Made by a program: the position numbers and the translations under genes
The notes under the pieces: model-generated
Database searches by the model: none
What the model was told of the DNA's origin: nothing
Seen by the model: the letters and a program-made list of their open reading frames with translations, nothing else
Assembly: GCF_015471405.1 (NCBI RefSeq)
Contig: NZ_BLVZ01000004.1
Location: forward strand, 310,001 to 374,000
Source of the DNA: Pseudomonas cichorii
Lineage (GTDB): Bacteria > Pseudomonadota > Gammaproteobacteria > Pseudomonadales > Pseudomonadaceae
Direction: 5' to 3'
DNA length: 64,000 bases
Part shown: positions 8,325 to 15,242 of the stretch, piece after piece
Numbering within the stretch: position 1 is the first letter of the stretch
Layout of the letters: each line of letters starts with the position of its first letter

Positions 8325-8416
8325 CCCGTATCCCCCTCGGGGCACCACATAGCAAGACACTCAAGCGGTTGCAGAACTTGGGTTTAAAAGAAACCGGCCA
8401 CTGAGCCGGTTTTTTT
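8325..8416. other. Candidate attachment-site region (attR) with terminator
   Basis: Just beyond the integrase promoter, CCCCCTCGGGGCACCA at 8330-8345 resembles the 3' end of a tRNA, with acceptor strand plus CCA. The T-loop consensus upstream of it is missing, so it is not a whole tRNA gene. A terminator (stem AACCGGC/GCCGGTT, loop CACTGA, T-run to 8416) lies 46 nt downstream, as is common after tRNA genes. This is what a right junction duplicated from a tRNA 3' end would look like. The partner copy would lie left of the window, so this is inference. Confidence 0.3.
8391..8416 (+). terminator. Rho-independent terminator
   Basis: Stem AACCGGC/GCCGGTT with loop CACTGA is followed by seven T. 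It faces rightward and has no gene directly before it inside the window, consistent with a terminator displaced from its native gene by integration of the element. Confidence 0.8.
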
Positions 8417-8592
8417 GTGCCTGGATTTTGTTGGTTGCTGAGCCTGGAGCCCGCTTACAGGCGACAACTATCGTCCTGCCAATGAAAGAAAGTAGCTACC
8501 TGAGTAGGAGCGAATTCATTCGCGAGACGGCATTCCAGACAATACATATTCCTTGAATGTACCGACCTCTCCCTCCGACATTGCAGATCCCG

Positions 8593-8741
8593 ATGCCGAT
8601 CATTTAAGGCACACGCAAGCTTGCAGGAGGCAGCTTGCTGGCGAAAAAGGCCTTGAAACCGACAGATATTCTGCGTCTGTACGTGAAGTCGCTAGCAAGC
8701 TGCCTCCCACAAAGCGATCTATGACCTCAACTGATCGGCAT
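8593..8741. repeat. Composite REP element with short terminal inverted repeats
   Basis: ATGCCGATCA at 8593-8602 and its inverse TGATCGGCAT at 8732-8741 bracket two inverted REP-type palindromes (8622-8644 and 8688-8710, sharing the GGCAGCTTGCT core). The layout is like a small BIME or MITE. A further REP-like motif (GGAGCGAATTCATTCGCGA) lies at 8507-8525. No gene is supported in 8177-8789. Confidence 0.6.
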
Positions 8742-8789
8742 TACTCCTAGATTGCCGATGCCAAGCCACGATTTAACTACCCCTTTTCT

Positions 8790-8921
8790 GACCCTCTTTT
8801 TTCTAGCCCTCTCAGGCTTCTTTAAAATCAATAACTTACGGAAGCCTAAGAAAAAAGGGTCAAACAGTGTTGGGCACGTGATTTCTCTTTAAAAACGGAG
8901 GGTTATAAGGCAAGGTGTCTA
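8790..8921 (+). promoter_or_regulatory. CRISPR leader of array 1
   Basis: A 132-nt leader running from GACCCTC to TGTCTA directly against the first repeat. AATCAATAACTTA at 8826-8838 matches the IHF consensus (WATCAANNNNTTR), 83 nt before the repeat. Inverted repeats bracket it (TGACCC-TTTTTTCT versus AGAAAAAAGGGTCA, and AGGCTTC versus GAAGCCT). This copy is the most diverged of the five leaders near the repeat. Known I-F systems need IHF bending here for spacer integration. Confidence 0.85.
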
Positions 8922-9430
8922 CTTCACTGCCGTATAGGCAGCTTAGAAAAACCTGGAGGACGCCAACCTGAGCGGCGCCTACTTCACTGCCGTATAGGCA
9001 GCTTAGAAAGGCGAGGATGAGTGGCAGTTCGCAGGCTGGTGCTTCACTGCCGTATAGGCAGCTTAGAAAATCCACGGCGCTGATACGCCCGCCGTTGGCG
9101 CCTTCACTGCCGTATAGGCAGCTTAGAAAATATGTTGATGTGGCACGACCAGCCCGCGTGTCTTCACTGCCGTATAGGCAGCTTAGAAATTGGTGTCAGG
9201 GTCGCGATCTGAAGCGCCCCACTTCACTGCCGTATAGGCAGCTTAGAAACATATGGCTAGGCGGGCGTCGCCGAACGACATCTTCACTGCCGTGTAGGCA
9301 GCTTAGAAACAGCTCCGAATCACCGCCAGGCGCTCGTGCGATCTTCACTGCCGTGTAGGCAGCTTAGAAAAGGCCGAGGCCGCAGAACGGCACAGGAAGC
9401 GCCTTCACTGCCGTGTAGGCAGCCCAGAAA
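8922..9430 (+). CRISPR. Type I-F CRISPR array 1 (9 repeats, 8 spacers)
   Basis: Repeats of 28 nt start at 8922, 8982, 9042, 9102, 9162, 9222, 9282, 9343 and 9403, with spacers of 32 nt (one of 33, 9310-9342). The repeat begins CTTCACTGCC, has a loop GTATA or GTGTA, then GGCAGCTTAGAAA; CTGCC/GGCAG is the Cas6f stem. The last three repeats carry the GTGTA loop and the final one is degenerate (CCCAG for CTTAG). That places the leader end on the left, agreeing with the leader found there. The CTTAG ending separates this array from the other four (CTCAG). Confidence 0.98.
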
Positions 9431-9682
9431 CCTCCTACATGTATGACCAGCAGCATCCAGATGGTTATTCGGTGACGCCCTTCCCGGATAAATCCGGTCC
9501 CACAGAAAGCGCAGTATCAGGGTCCGGTGAACATTGCTTTCATCGGACCCATTGCCTATATTCCCGCTCGGCGCTATCCACGCCTCCATCCGCGGAAAGG
9601 GCTGCGCCCAGGATCTTGCCTCTCGCATTCGTCACTACGACTCCCGACCTTCAAGCGGACAAGGTTTGTGCAAGGAGATCGT

Positions 9683-10951
9683 ATGTCTACTCGTTCTGCG
9701 TCATTGTCCAATGACGGTCGTATCAACCTTGAGCAGCAGCGCAAGCGGGCCAAGGAGCTTTTGCAGCGTATGAAAAATGGCGCTGCGCCTGATGAGCTTT
9801 CGCTGATTTCACGTAATCATTCCTCCGCGCCTGTGACGCTGTCCGATGCTCAGTGGCTGATCGCCCGGGAGTTGGGTTTCAGCAGTTGGCCCAAGCTCAA
9901 GGCGCATGTGGATGCGGTGGATTTTGCGGCGCGGCATCCGGATTTCGAGGCGAGTGATGAGGCGCGGACGGTGCATTGGCGTTGCGGCAATGACATTGCG
10001 CACAGCCTGCAACTGGCGGGTTTCAAGGGTTCATTTCGGATGCTGGCGGACCCGCTGTGCATGGGGCCGGTTCAGGATTTGCCTGCCGAGGCGTACAAGG
10101 CGCTTCGCGGTCAGTTCATCAGCGATGCTTTCGGGATTGATGTGGCCGATGCTGCGCAACGGCTCGACGATGAATACTCGAACCTTACGCAGTTGAGCGA
10201 CGCCGACCATAGTGTGCTGTGGTGTGAAGCGGATGCTTATGACCAGCTTTTCCTGATTCGGGCGCTGGCGGGGCTTGAGCGTCTGCCGCGCAAGCTTGAG
10301 CTGATTGAGGTGGATCGTGTGCCCGGCGTTCAGCGTTTTATCGGTATCGGGCAACTGGCTCCCGATGTGCTTGCCTGGCTTTGGCCGCAGCGCAGGCTGA
10401 TCGATGAGGACGCGCTGCTGTTGGCGCGCCAGGCGTGGCTGGCTTATTGCGATTCATCTCCCGTCGCGTTGGCGAAACTGGCTCATGAACCGAACGCTGC
10501 CCTACCCTTTCTCGCGCCGGCGCTGTTGCGGCAATTGCAGGAGTTGCCGGGTATTCGCGATGGTTTGTCGCTCACTGAGCGTCTGGCTTTGCAGTGTGTG
10601 GACGAAGCAGGCCCGGTGGCATGCGGCAGGGTTTTCGCCGAGCTGATGGCCAAACGCGAACCGCTGCCGTTTCTTGGGGATTTGATGTTTCACGCGATGA
10701 TGCGACCGCTGATCGATACTCCGCGCCCTTTGCTGATCGAGTCGGAGGCTCATCTGGAATGGCCTCGTCGTCTGTTGACGATTACGCCATTGGGCAAGCA
10801 GGTTTTGAGGGGTGAAGCATATTGGCTGGAGCATGCTGCTCATGAGCGTTGGGTCGGTGGTGTCTGCATACGTCCTGGGCAGTCTCATTGGGTGATTGAT
10901 GAGCAGCTATTGCCGGTTTGGCGTGAACAGCTGACTGGCTTCTCTGAATGA
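9683..10951 (+). CDS. DUF1835 domain protein
   Basis: A 422-residue cytosolic protein. Residues about 15-75 form a helical N-terminal module (QQRKRAKELLQRM, then LSDAQWLIARELGFSSWPKL) of the kind seen in front of ankyrin-type proteins. Residues 90-230 carry the DUF1835 signature HWRCGNDIAHSLQLAGF, then SFRMLADPLCMGP and VLWCEADAYDQLFLI. The biochemical role of this family is not established. ATG 9683 follows AAGGAG; the in-frame extension to 9527 has no support. It sits between the distal ends of CRISPR arrays 1 and 2. Confidence 0.8.
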   Translation: MSTRSASLSNDGRINLEQQRKRAKELLQRMKNGAAPDELSLISRNHSSAPVTLSDAQWLIARELGFSSWPKLKAHVDAVDFAARHPDFEASDEARTVHWRCGNDIAHSLQLAGFKGSFRMLADPLCMGPVQDLPAEAYKALRGQFISDAFGIDVADAAQRLDDEYSNLTQLSDADHSVLWCEADAYDQLFLIRALAGLERLPRKLELIEVDRVPGVQRFIGIGQLAPDVLAWLWPQRRLIDEDALLLARQAWLAYCDSSPVALAKLAHEPNAALPFLAPALLRQLQELPGIRDGLSLTERLALQCVDEAGPVACGRVFAELMAKREPLPFLGDLMFHAMMRPLIDTPRPLLIESEAHLEWPRRLLTITPLGKQVLRGEAYWLEHAAHERWVGGVCIRPGQSHWVIDEQLLPVWREQLTGFSE

Positions 10952-11120
10952 GCAGTGATTGAAACAGGCATCGAACGGCCAGCAGTTGCCACGTCTCGCA
11001 GTGCGCGTTAGTCTCCGCGCCGTTCGCTGCAAAATCAGCGGCCGGGTTTGACGATCCGATCTATCCAGGCGTATCAGCGTCTCCCCCACTGCCTCAGGCT
11101 TACGCTTGAAGTACGTGTTA

Positions 11121-11196
11121 TGGCGGCTGTGCGTCGGAGACCTTCGGGTCTGCCGGTTTCCTGGATACCGGTTCGTCAACCTTCGCACAGCTGCCA
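11121..11196 (+). ncRNA. C4-like antisense RNA upstream of antirepressor gene
   Basis: A multibranched RNA fold. The outer stem is 11121-11133 with 11184-11196 (13 pairs, with one G-U that pairs only on the plus strand). Inside are a UUCG-capped hairpin (AGACC TTCG GGTCT, 11138-11151) and a second hairpin (CCGGT 11153-11157 / ACCGG 11167-11171) whose loop exposes TCCTGGAT. That loop is complementary to ATCCAGGA at 11234-11241, covering the Shine-Dalgarno of the BRO gene. TCGTCAA (11173-11179) is complementary to TTGACGA (11206-11212). Two such paired segments are the hallmark of phage P1/P7 C4 RNA, which silences the antirepressor. Confidence 0.8.
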
Positions 11197-11205
11197 CCCA
11201 TTCGT

Positions 11206-11242
11206 TTGACGACGTTGTTTGGCAGCTTCAATCATCCAGGAG
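11206..11242 (+). promoter_or_regulatory. Antisense target and ribosome site of the antirepressor
   Basis: TTGACGA (11206-11212) and ATCCAGGA (11234-11241) are exact complements of unpaired segments of the C4-like RNA just upstream. The second includes most of the AGGAG ribosome site (11238-11242) that serves ATG 11251. Pairing would block translation initiation. Confidence 0.7.
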
Positions 11243-11250
11243 CTACGCCG

Positions 11251-11781
11251 ATGTACCCCCTCAATCCCTCTGCGCCCTGCACAGAACAATTTGAAGCCCT
11301 CGTTTTCAACCGCCATCACCGCGCATTGCGTGCCGTCGTGTGTGACGCTCAGGCATGGTTTTGTCTGGCAGACCTTGCGCGCCTGATGGGCAAGAAGCTG
11401 GACGAACGCGCCACCCTCAAGCTCGACCCGGATCAACGTCGCACAGCCTGGCTGCAAGCCCATGGCCGTTGGGAAAAGTGCGTGCTGCTCAGTGAATCCG
11501 GTGTGTTTGCGATGCTGGTTCACCATTACATCCCCGAAAACCGCGCCTTGCGTCACTGGCTGACTCATGACGTGTTGCCGGTTTTGCATCAGCAACATGC
11601 GGTCACGGGCGATCAACCGTGCCTGAATCAGATGCAATGGTTCGGCAATGCCCTGAGCGTATTGCAATGGCGTAACGAATCATGGATTCGGTTTCGGGAT
11701 ATGCCACATGTGGTGATGGAGGTCCCGCCGCAGCCCAGGCAAGGAATGTGGCGCAAGGTTTGGGGCGCGTTTGGTAGCTGA
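11251..11781 (+). CDS. BRO family phage antirepressor-like protein
   Basis: A 176-residue protein with an N-terminal BRO/Ant domain. Residues about 8-105 hold FEALVFNRHHRALRAVV, then AWFCLADLARLMGK, a SESGVFAMLVH segment and RALRHWLTHDVLPVL, the last being the family signature. In phages these proteins bind and inactivate CI-type repressors. The C-terminal 60 residues are less conserved. AGGAG 8 nt before ATG 11251 sets the start. It is an orphan gene here, carrying its C4 control RNA but no other phage gene, and lies between two facing CRISPR arrays. Confidence 0.85.
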   Translation: MYPLNPSAPCTEQFEALVFNRHHRALRAVVCDAQAWFCLADLARLMGKKLDERATLKLDPDQRRTAWLQAHGRWEKCVLLSESGVFAMLVHHYIPENRALRHWLTHDVLPVLHQQHAVTGDQPCLNQMQWFGNALSVLQWRNESWIRFRDMPHVVMEVPPQPRQGMWRKVWGAFGS

Positions 11782-11812
11782 GGTGATACAGGCCTTCACG
11801 ATCAACGGCTTT

Positions 11813-12322
11813 TGCCTTCACTGCCTTATAGGCAGTGAAGTCGATTGCCGGACGGCGACATTCATCCGGTGATTTTCTGAGCTGCCTATACGGCAGTGAA
11901 GCCGCCCTGGTAAGCAGCAGCGTGTCATTCGTTTTTCTGAGCTGCCTACACGGCAGTGAAGTCATGGGCACCACCCTACTGCTGGCCGAGGCCTTTCTGA
12001 GCTGCCTACACGGCAGTGAAGTTACGGCTCTCAGGACTGTGCGATTTGAATCTTTTCTGAGCTGCCTACACGGCAGTGAAGGCAAGTGGAAGGCGACAGC
12101 ATGCAGGGTGCGGTTTCTGAGCTGCCTATACGGCAGTGAAGCTGCTGCTGTTCTTCGGGGGTGATCCTGAACATTTCTGAGCTGCCTATACGGCAGTGAA
12201 GGCGGCGGGCTTCATCTTCACTTGAGGCTGACTTTTCTGAGCTGCCTATACGGCAGTGAAGACAGACAACTCATACCGGTCGCAGCTTTGGTCGTTTCTG
12301 AGCTGCCTATACGGCAGTGAAG
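11813..12322 (-). CRISPR. Type I-F CRISPR array 2 (9 repeats, 8 spacers)
   Basis: Read on the minus strand, repeats begin CTTCACTGCC and end GGCAGCTCAGAAA. Plus-strand repeat starts are 12295, 12234, 12174, 12114, 12054, 11994, 11934, 11874 and the degenerate terminal 11813. Spacers are 32 nt except two of 33 (12262-12294 and 11841-11873). Loops are GTATA in the four leader-proximal repeats, GTGTA in the next three, and GTATA at 11874. The terminal repeat has become a perfect palindrome (CTTCACTGCC TTATA GGCAGTGAAG). The leader lies on the right. Confidence 0.98.
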
Positions 12323-12454
12323 TAGACACTTTGCTCGATAACCCTCCGTTTTCAAAGAAAAATATGCACCTGAAGCCGTTTTACCCCTTTTTTCATCAAC
12401 CTTTGTAAGTCATTGATTTTTAAAGCACGAACCTGAGACGAAAAAAAGAGGGTC
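12323..12454 (-). promoter_or_regulatory. CRISPR leader of array 2
   Basis: A 132-nt leader ending in TGTCTA against the first repeat. On the minus strand AATCAATGACTTA (12406-12418) fits the IHF consensus, 83 nt from the repeat. It keeps the conserved TTTTTCTTTGAAAACGGAGG block (minus strand) close to the array and the T-rich/A-rich inverted repeats around the IHF site. Confidence 0.85.
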
Positions 12455-12537
12455 AAGAAAGGGTTCATTCCTGGCCGTTGTAGACAGGTGTTCAAACACT
12501 ATGCGACATAGCCGTACCTGTTGATATGTCGCAGCCA

Positions 12538-12620
12538 AGGCCCCTCCCACGAAAATTCATTGCCCGCGATGCATCTCACGGGTAGATCCGATCCCAGTGG
12601 GAGGGGGCTTGCCCGCGACA
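12538..12620. repeat. REP/BIME inverted pair
   Basis: CCAAGGCCCCTCCCAC and the inverse GTGGGAGGGGGCTTGCCCGCG flank about 45 bp. They match the extragenic palindromes also seen at 22218-22309 and 32070-32158. A related half element lies at 12717-12740. Confidence 0.65.
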
Positions 12621-12629
12621 GGGCACACT

Positions 12630-12657
12630 CTTCACTGCCGCATAGGCAGCTCAGAAA
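12630..12657 (+). CRISPR. Solo I-F CRISPR repeat, no leader or spacer partner
   Basis: A single intact 28-nt repeat in plus orientation (CTTCACTGCC, loop GCATA, GGCAGCTCAGAAA). It lies about 10 bp after a REP element, with no second repeat on either side and no leader. The stem CTGCC/GGCAG is intact, so Cas6f could cut it if transcribed. It is probably the remnant of a lost or rearranged array, or a repeat carried in with a REP. Confidence 0.8.
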
Positions 12658-13288
12658 TGCACCGCTGCTGATATTCGCACTGCCTGCGTTTTGAACCATG
12701 CATTTTTCATTGCCCCGTCGCGGGCAAGCGCGCTCCTGCGTATTTTCAGAGCACCATATATGCTTCTTCGTGAATGAATTCGTTCCTGCAATCGTTTGCG
12801 AATGGCAAAGTGTTAAAAAACCTGACCAAGTGGTTTATATATTTATCAAGCGTTTTTTATGGCATGACAGGCACAATATTGTAAAAGAATTTGACGGCCA
12901 TTATTTTGATGTTAATCTCTGCGCGCTTTTTCAGTGGGCCGTTATCTGCCTCGGGAAGTTTCAATACTCCCACCCACTCTGAAAGGCCTCTATCCAGGGT
13001 ACTGCCAGCGCCTGGATACGAGAGCAGCTACAAGAATTAAAATAAAAACAGTCAGCCAGGTTTTCAGAATATGCGCCGTCAAGAACGCAAAAAATTGCCG
13101 CTCCCGTTCCTATCCTCCATGCCTTGCGCTTCTCTGCGGGCTGCCTTGTTGCGCTAACTTCAAAAACATCATTGATTCGCTTATGCCTGAGGCCATGCAT
13201 CTTGTGTCATGCGTTGCCTCACCCGTTGTTGTTCCAGCAGTACTTATAAACAATAAAAAAGGTGCTTAGCACCACAGGGATGTCACAC
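12658..13288. other. AT-rich intergenic region without a supportable gene
   Basis: About 630 bp upstream of the oxygenase gene. It contains a REP half element (12717-12740), an AT-rich stretch (about 12760-12920) and an 8-bp inverted repeat TATCCAGG (12991-12998) / CCTGGATA (13011-13018). Short open frames here have no ribosome sites or recognisable products. It likely holds the promoter of the oxygenase operon. Confidence 0.5.
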
Positions 13289-14368
13289 ATGACAACAGCT
13301 ATAAAACAAAGTGCCGAATCCGTTGTATCTATCGCTCAACAGGAAGTCAGAACTTTCCGTTTTGATGACCAACAGTCCAAACTGCTGCATACATTCTCGC
13401 AAGAGTTGGCGGCCATTGGCGGGCCGCAAGCTGCGGGCGCGAGGGCCAAGGCTTCTGTGGCGGCCACTGAGTTGAAGTTCTCGATGTCGAAAGAGCAATG
13501 CGAACTTCTGGGTGCTTATTCCGATGGTCTTATCTCGCTGCTGATATTTGAAGGTTTGCAAAAGATCAGCGATGTCAGCCCTCCCGATGAGTTGCCGGAG
13601 CTGGAAGCACTGGAGAATCGAGACGACGTACTGTGCATGGCCGCACGTAATCAGATCCTGTTGAAGCTTGTGGATAACAGTTCCTTTGCCTATGACATGG
13701 ACAACGAAGGCAAACTGGTTCGTCTGGTCGCCAACTTCAAAGGCGGAGGCTTGACTAAAATCGAGGCCGAGCCAGAGATCAAGGAACTGAGTTCCCATTC
13801 AGGCCTGGCGCTCGGGCCTCATACCGAAGCACCTTACTGGTGTGCCGTGAACGCTCAGGACGGGCATTCGCCTTCACCGTCTTCGCTGATACTGTCAGCC
13901 CTCTGGAATCCGAGCCAGGAGCCGACCACAGTCATTCCGCTCCCACCGATACTGGACAAGATCGGTGTCACCAACTGTCTGGCATTAACCACCGGCAGTT
14001 TCCAGTTCACCCGCAGCGACTCTTTTGTCAGCGGTAAAGGTGAAGATGGTAAAGGCGTGTCGATTCTGGAGTTCGATAATAAAGTCGGCTTTGCGGCCCG
14101 CTTCAATTCATATCGTTTTTCAGTCAATGAAAACGCTTCGCCCTTCGTGAAAAAAGCCTACGCGGCTCTTTGCGACGGTATTAAAGAAAGCACGCCGTAT
14201 GAGTACGTACTGACTCAGGAGTCGGCCATTATCATCAATAATATTCGGGCCTTGCATTGCCGGGATGTCATCAAGGATAACCGGCGGGTACTGGTCCGTA
14301 TCTTTGGCATGTCCAAGTTCTCTTCCCCTCTCGTTATTTCAGAGGACCCGCTGTTGCTGCGTGGGTGA
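13289..14368 (+). CDS. Fe(II)/2-oxoglutarate oxygenase, clavaminate synthase-like (TauD family)
   Basis: A 359-residue enzyme. H178 and E180 (GPHTEAPYW) with H323 (RALHCRD) form the iron facial triad, and the arginine in RRVLVRIFG is placed to bind 2-oxoglutarate. This is the clavaminate synthase/TauD fold, whose relatives hydroxylate free or carrier-bound amino acids. Glutamate in place of aspartate in the triad is typical of the amino-acid hydroxylase branch. ATG 13289 follows AGGG with good spacing; an ATG at 13280 overlaps that site. It probably heads an operon with the transporter and hydrolase that follow. The substrate is unknown. Confidence 0.8.
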   Translation: MTTAIKQSAESVVSIAQQEVRTFRFDDQQSKLLHTFSQELAAIGGPQAAGARAKASVAATELKFSMSKEQCELLGAYSDGLISLLIFEGLQKISDVSPPDELPELEALENRDDVLCMAARNQILLKLVDNSSFAYDMDNEGKLVRLVANFKGGGLTKIEAEPEIKELSSHSGLALGPHTEAPYWCAVNAQDGHSPSPSSLILSALWNPSQEPTTVIPLPPILDKIGVTNCLALTTGSFQFTRSDSFVSGKGEDGKGVSILEFDNKVGFAARFNSYRFSVNENASPFVKKAYAALCDGIKESTPYEYVLTQESAIIINNIRALHCRDVIKDNRRVLVRIFGMSKFSSPLVISEDPLLLRG

Positions 14369-14403
14369 TTGCGTTGCTCTCGGTTTTGCCGAGATTCTTG
14401 AAC

Positions 14404-14427
14404 GGCCAGCCATGCAGATGGCTGGCC
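14404..14427 (+). promoter_or_regulatory. Hairpin between oxygenase and transporter genes
   Basis: A perfect 10-bp stem GGCCAGCCAT/ATGGCTGGCC with a GCAG loop and no T-run. It may stabilise the upstream mRNA end or attenuate transcription into the transporter gene. Confidence 0.5.
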
Positions 14428-14450
14428 TGTATGGGTAATGAGGGAATGTG

Positions 14451-15242
14451 ATGTCTTGGGATTTGATTGGCATGTTGGCGCTCGTGGCTTTTTGCGCCGG
14501 TTTTTTTGATGCGATTGCCGGAGGCGGCGGGCTGATAACATTGCCGGCACTGTTTCTGGCCGGTGTCGACCCGATCAGTGCAATTGCCACAAACAAGTTC
14601 CAGGCGGCTTCGGCAACCATTTCGGCAACGGTCACCTTTGCTCGCAAGGGCATGATCGAATGGCGGGAAGGTCGTTTTCTGGTGTTATGCGGGTTTATTG
14701 GCGGTGCCAGTGGTGCGTTACTGGTCAGCTCCATCGACAAGCACTATCTGGAAGTCTGTGTACCGATCATGCTGATTCTGGTTGCGCTGTATTTTGCTTT
14801 TTCGCCAAAGATCGGCAATGAAGATCGCCGCAAAAGAATCGGTATTCTATTGTTCTCATTTACCGTTGCGCCTGCCTTGGGTTTTTACGACGGTGTATTT
14901 GGCCCTGGTGTCGGTTCGTTCTTCATTGTGGGTTTCGTCCTGCTGTGCGGCCTGGGAATGATGAGAGCAATGAGTTTTACCAAACTGGCCAATGCTTCCT
15001 GCAACCTGGGTTCTCTGTCGGTCTTTATCACCAAGGGCGTGATTATCTGGCCGATAGCAATTGCCATGGCCCTGGCGGCCTTCATTGGCGCTCAACTGGG
15101 TGCACGGGCCGCTGTAAAGGTTGGCCCAAAGTTGATCAAACCCATGTTGGTCGTGGTGTGCTGCGCGCTGGCCATTAAACTCTTGAGCGTGGAAACCAAC
15201 CCGTTGCGCGTTGCATTCATGCACACACTGGCTTCGTTATGA
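14451..15242 (+). CDS. TauE/SafE family membrane exporter
   Basis: A 263-residue inner-membrane protein with about eight hydrophobic helices. The N-terminal motif GFFDAIAGGGGLITLPALF is the signature of the TauE/SafE (sulfite/organosulfonate exporter) family, and its internal repeat is visible around GFYDGVFGPGVGSFF. ATG 14451 follows AGGGA; a GTG one codon earlier is the alternative. It overlaps the hydrolase by 4 nt (ATGA). Next to an oxygenase and a hydrolase it may export the product or a small anion. The specificity cannot be read from the sequence. Confidence 0.85.
   Translation: MSWDLIGMLALVAFCAGFFDAIAGGGGLITLPALFLAGVDPISAIATNKFQAASATISATVTFARKGMIEWREGRFLVLCGFIGGASGALLVSSIDKHYLEVCVPIMLILVALYFAFSPKIGNEDRRKRIGILLFSFTVAPALGFYDGVFGPGVGSFFIVGFVLLCGLGMMRAMSFTKLANASCNLGSLSVFITKGVIIWPIAIAMALAAFIGAQLGARAAVKVGPKLIKPMLVVVCCALAIKLLSVETNPLRVAFMHTLASL

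Noticed and set aside
8325-8350. Complete tRNA gene ending in CCA
   Set aside because: The T-loop consensus and the other arms are missing upstream; only the last 16 or so bases resemble a tRNA end.
9017-9358. Protein-coding frame of repeated SLPYRQLR units
   Set aside because: It is a read-through of CRISPR array 1 (60-nt period keeps the frame open). Frames at 11603-12164, 21548-22078, 22472-22802 and 8860-9075 are rejected for the same reason.
12934-13269. 111-residue frame upstream of the oxygenase gene
   Set aside because: No ribosome site, erratic composition, and it runs through an AT-rich promoter-like region with an inverted repeat.
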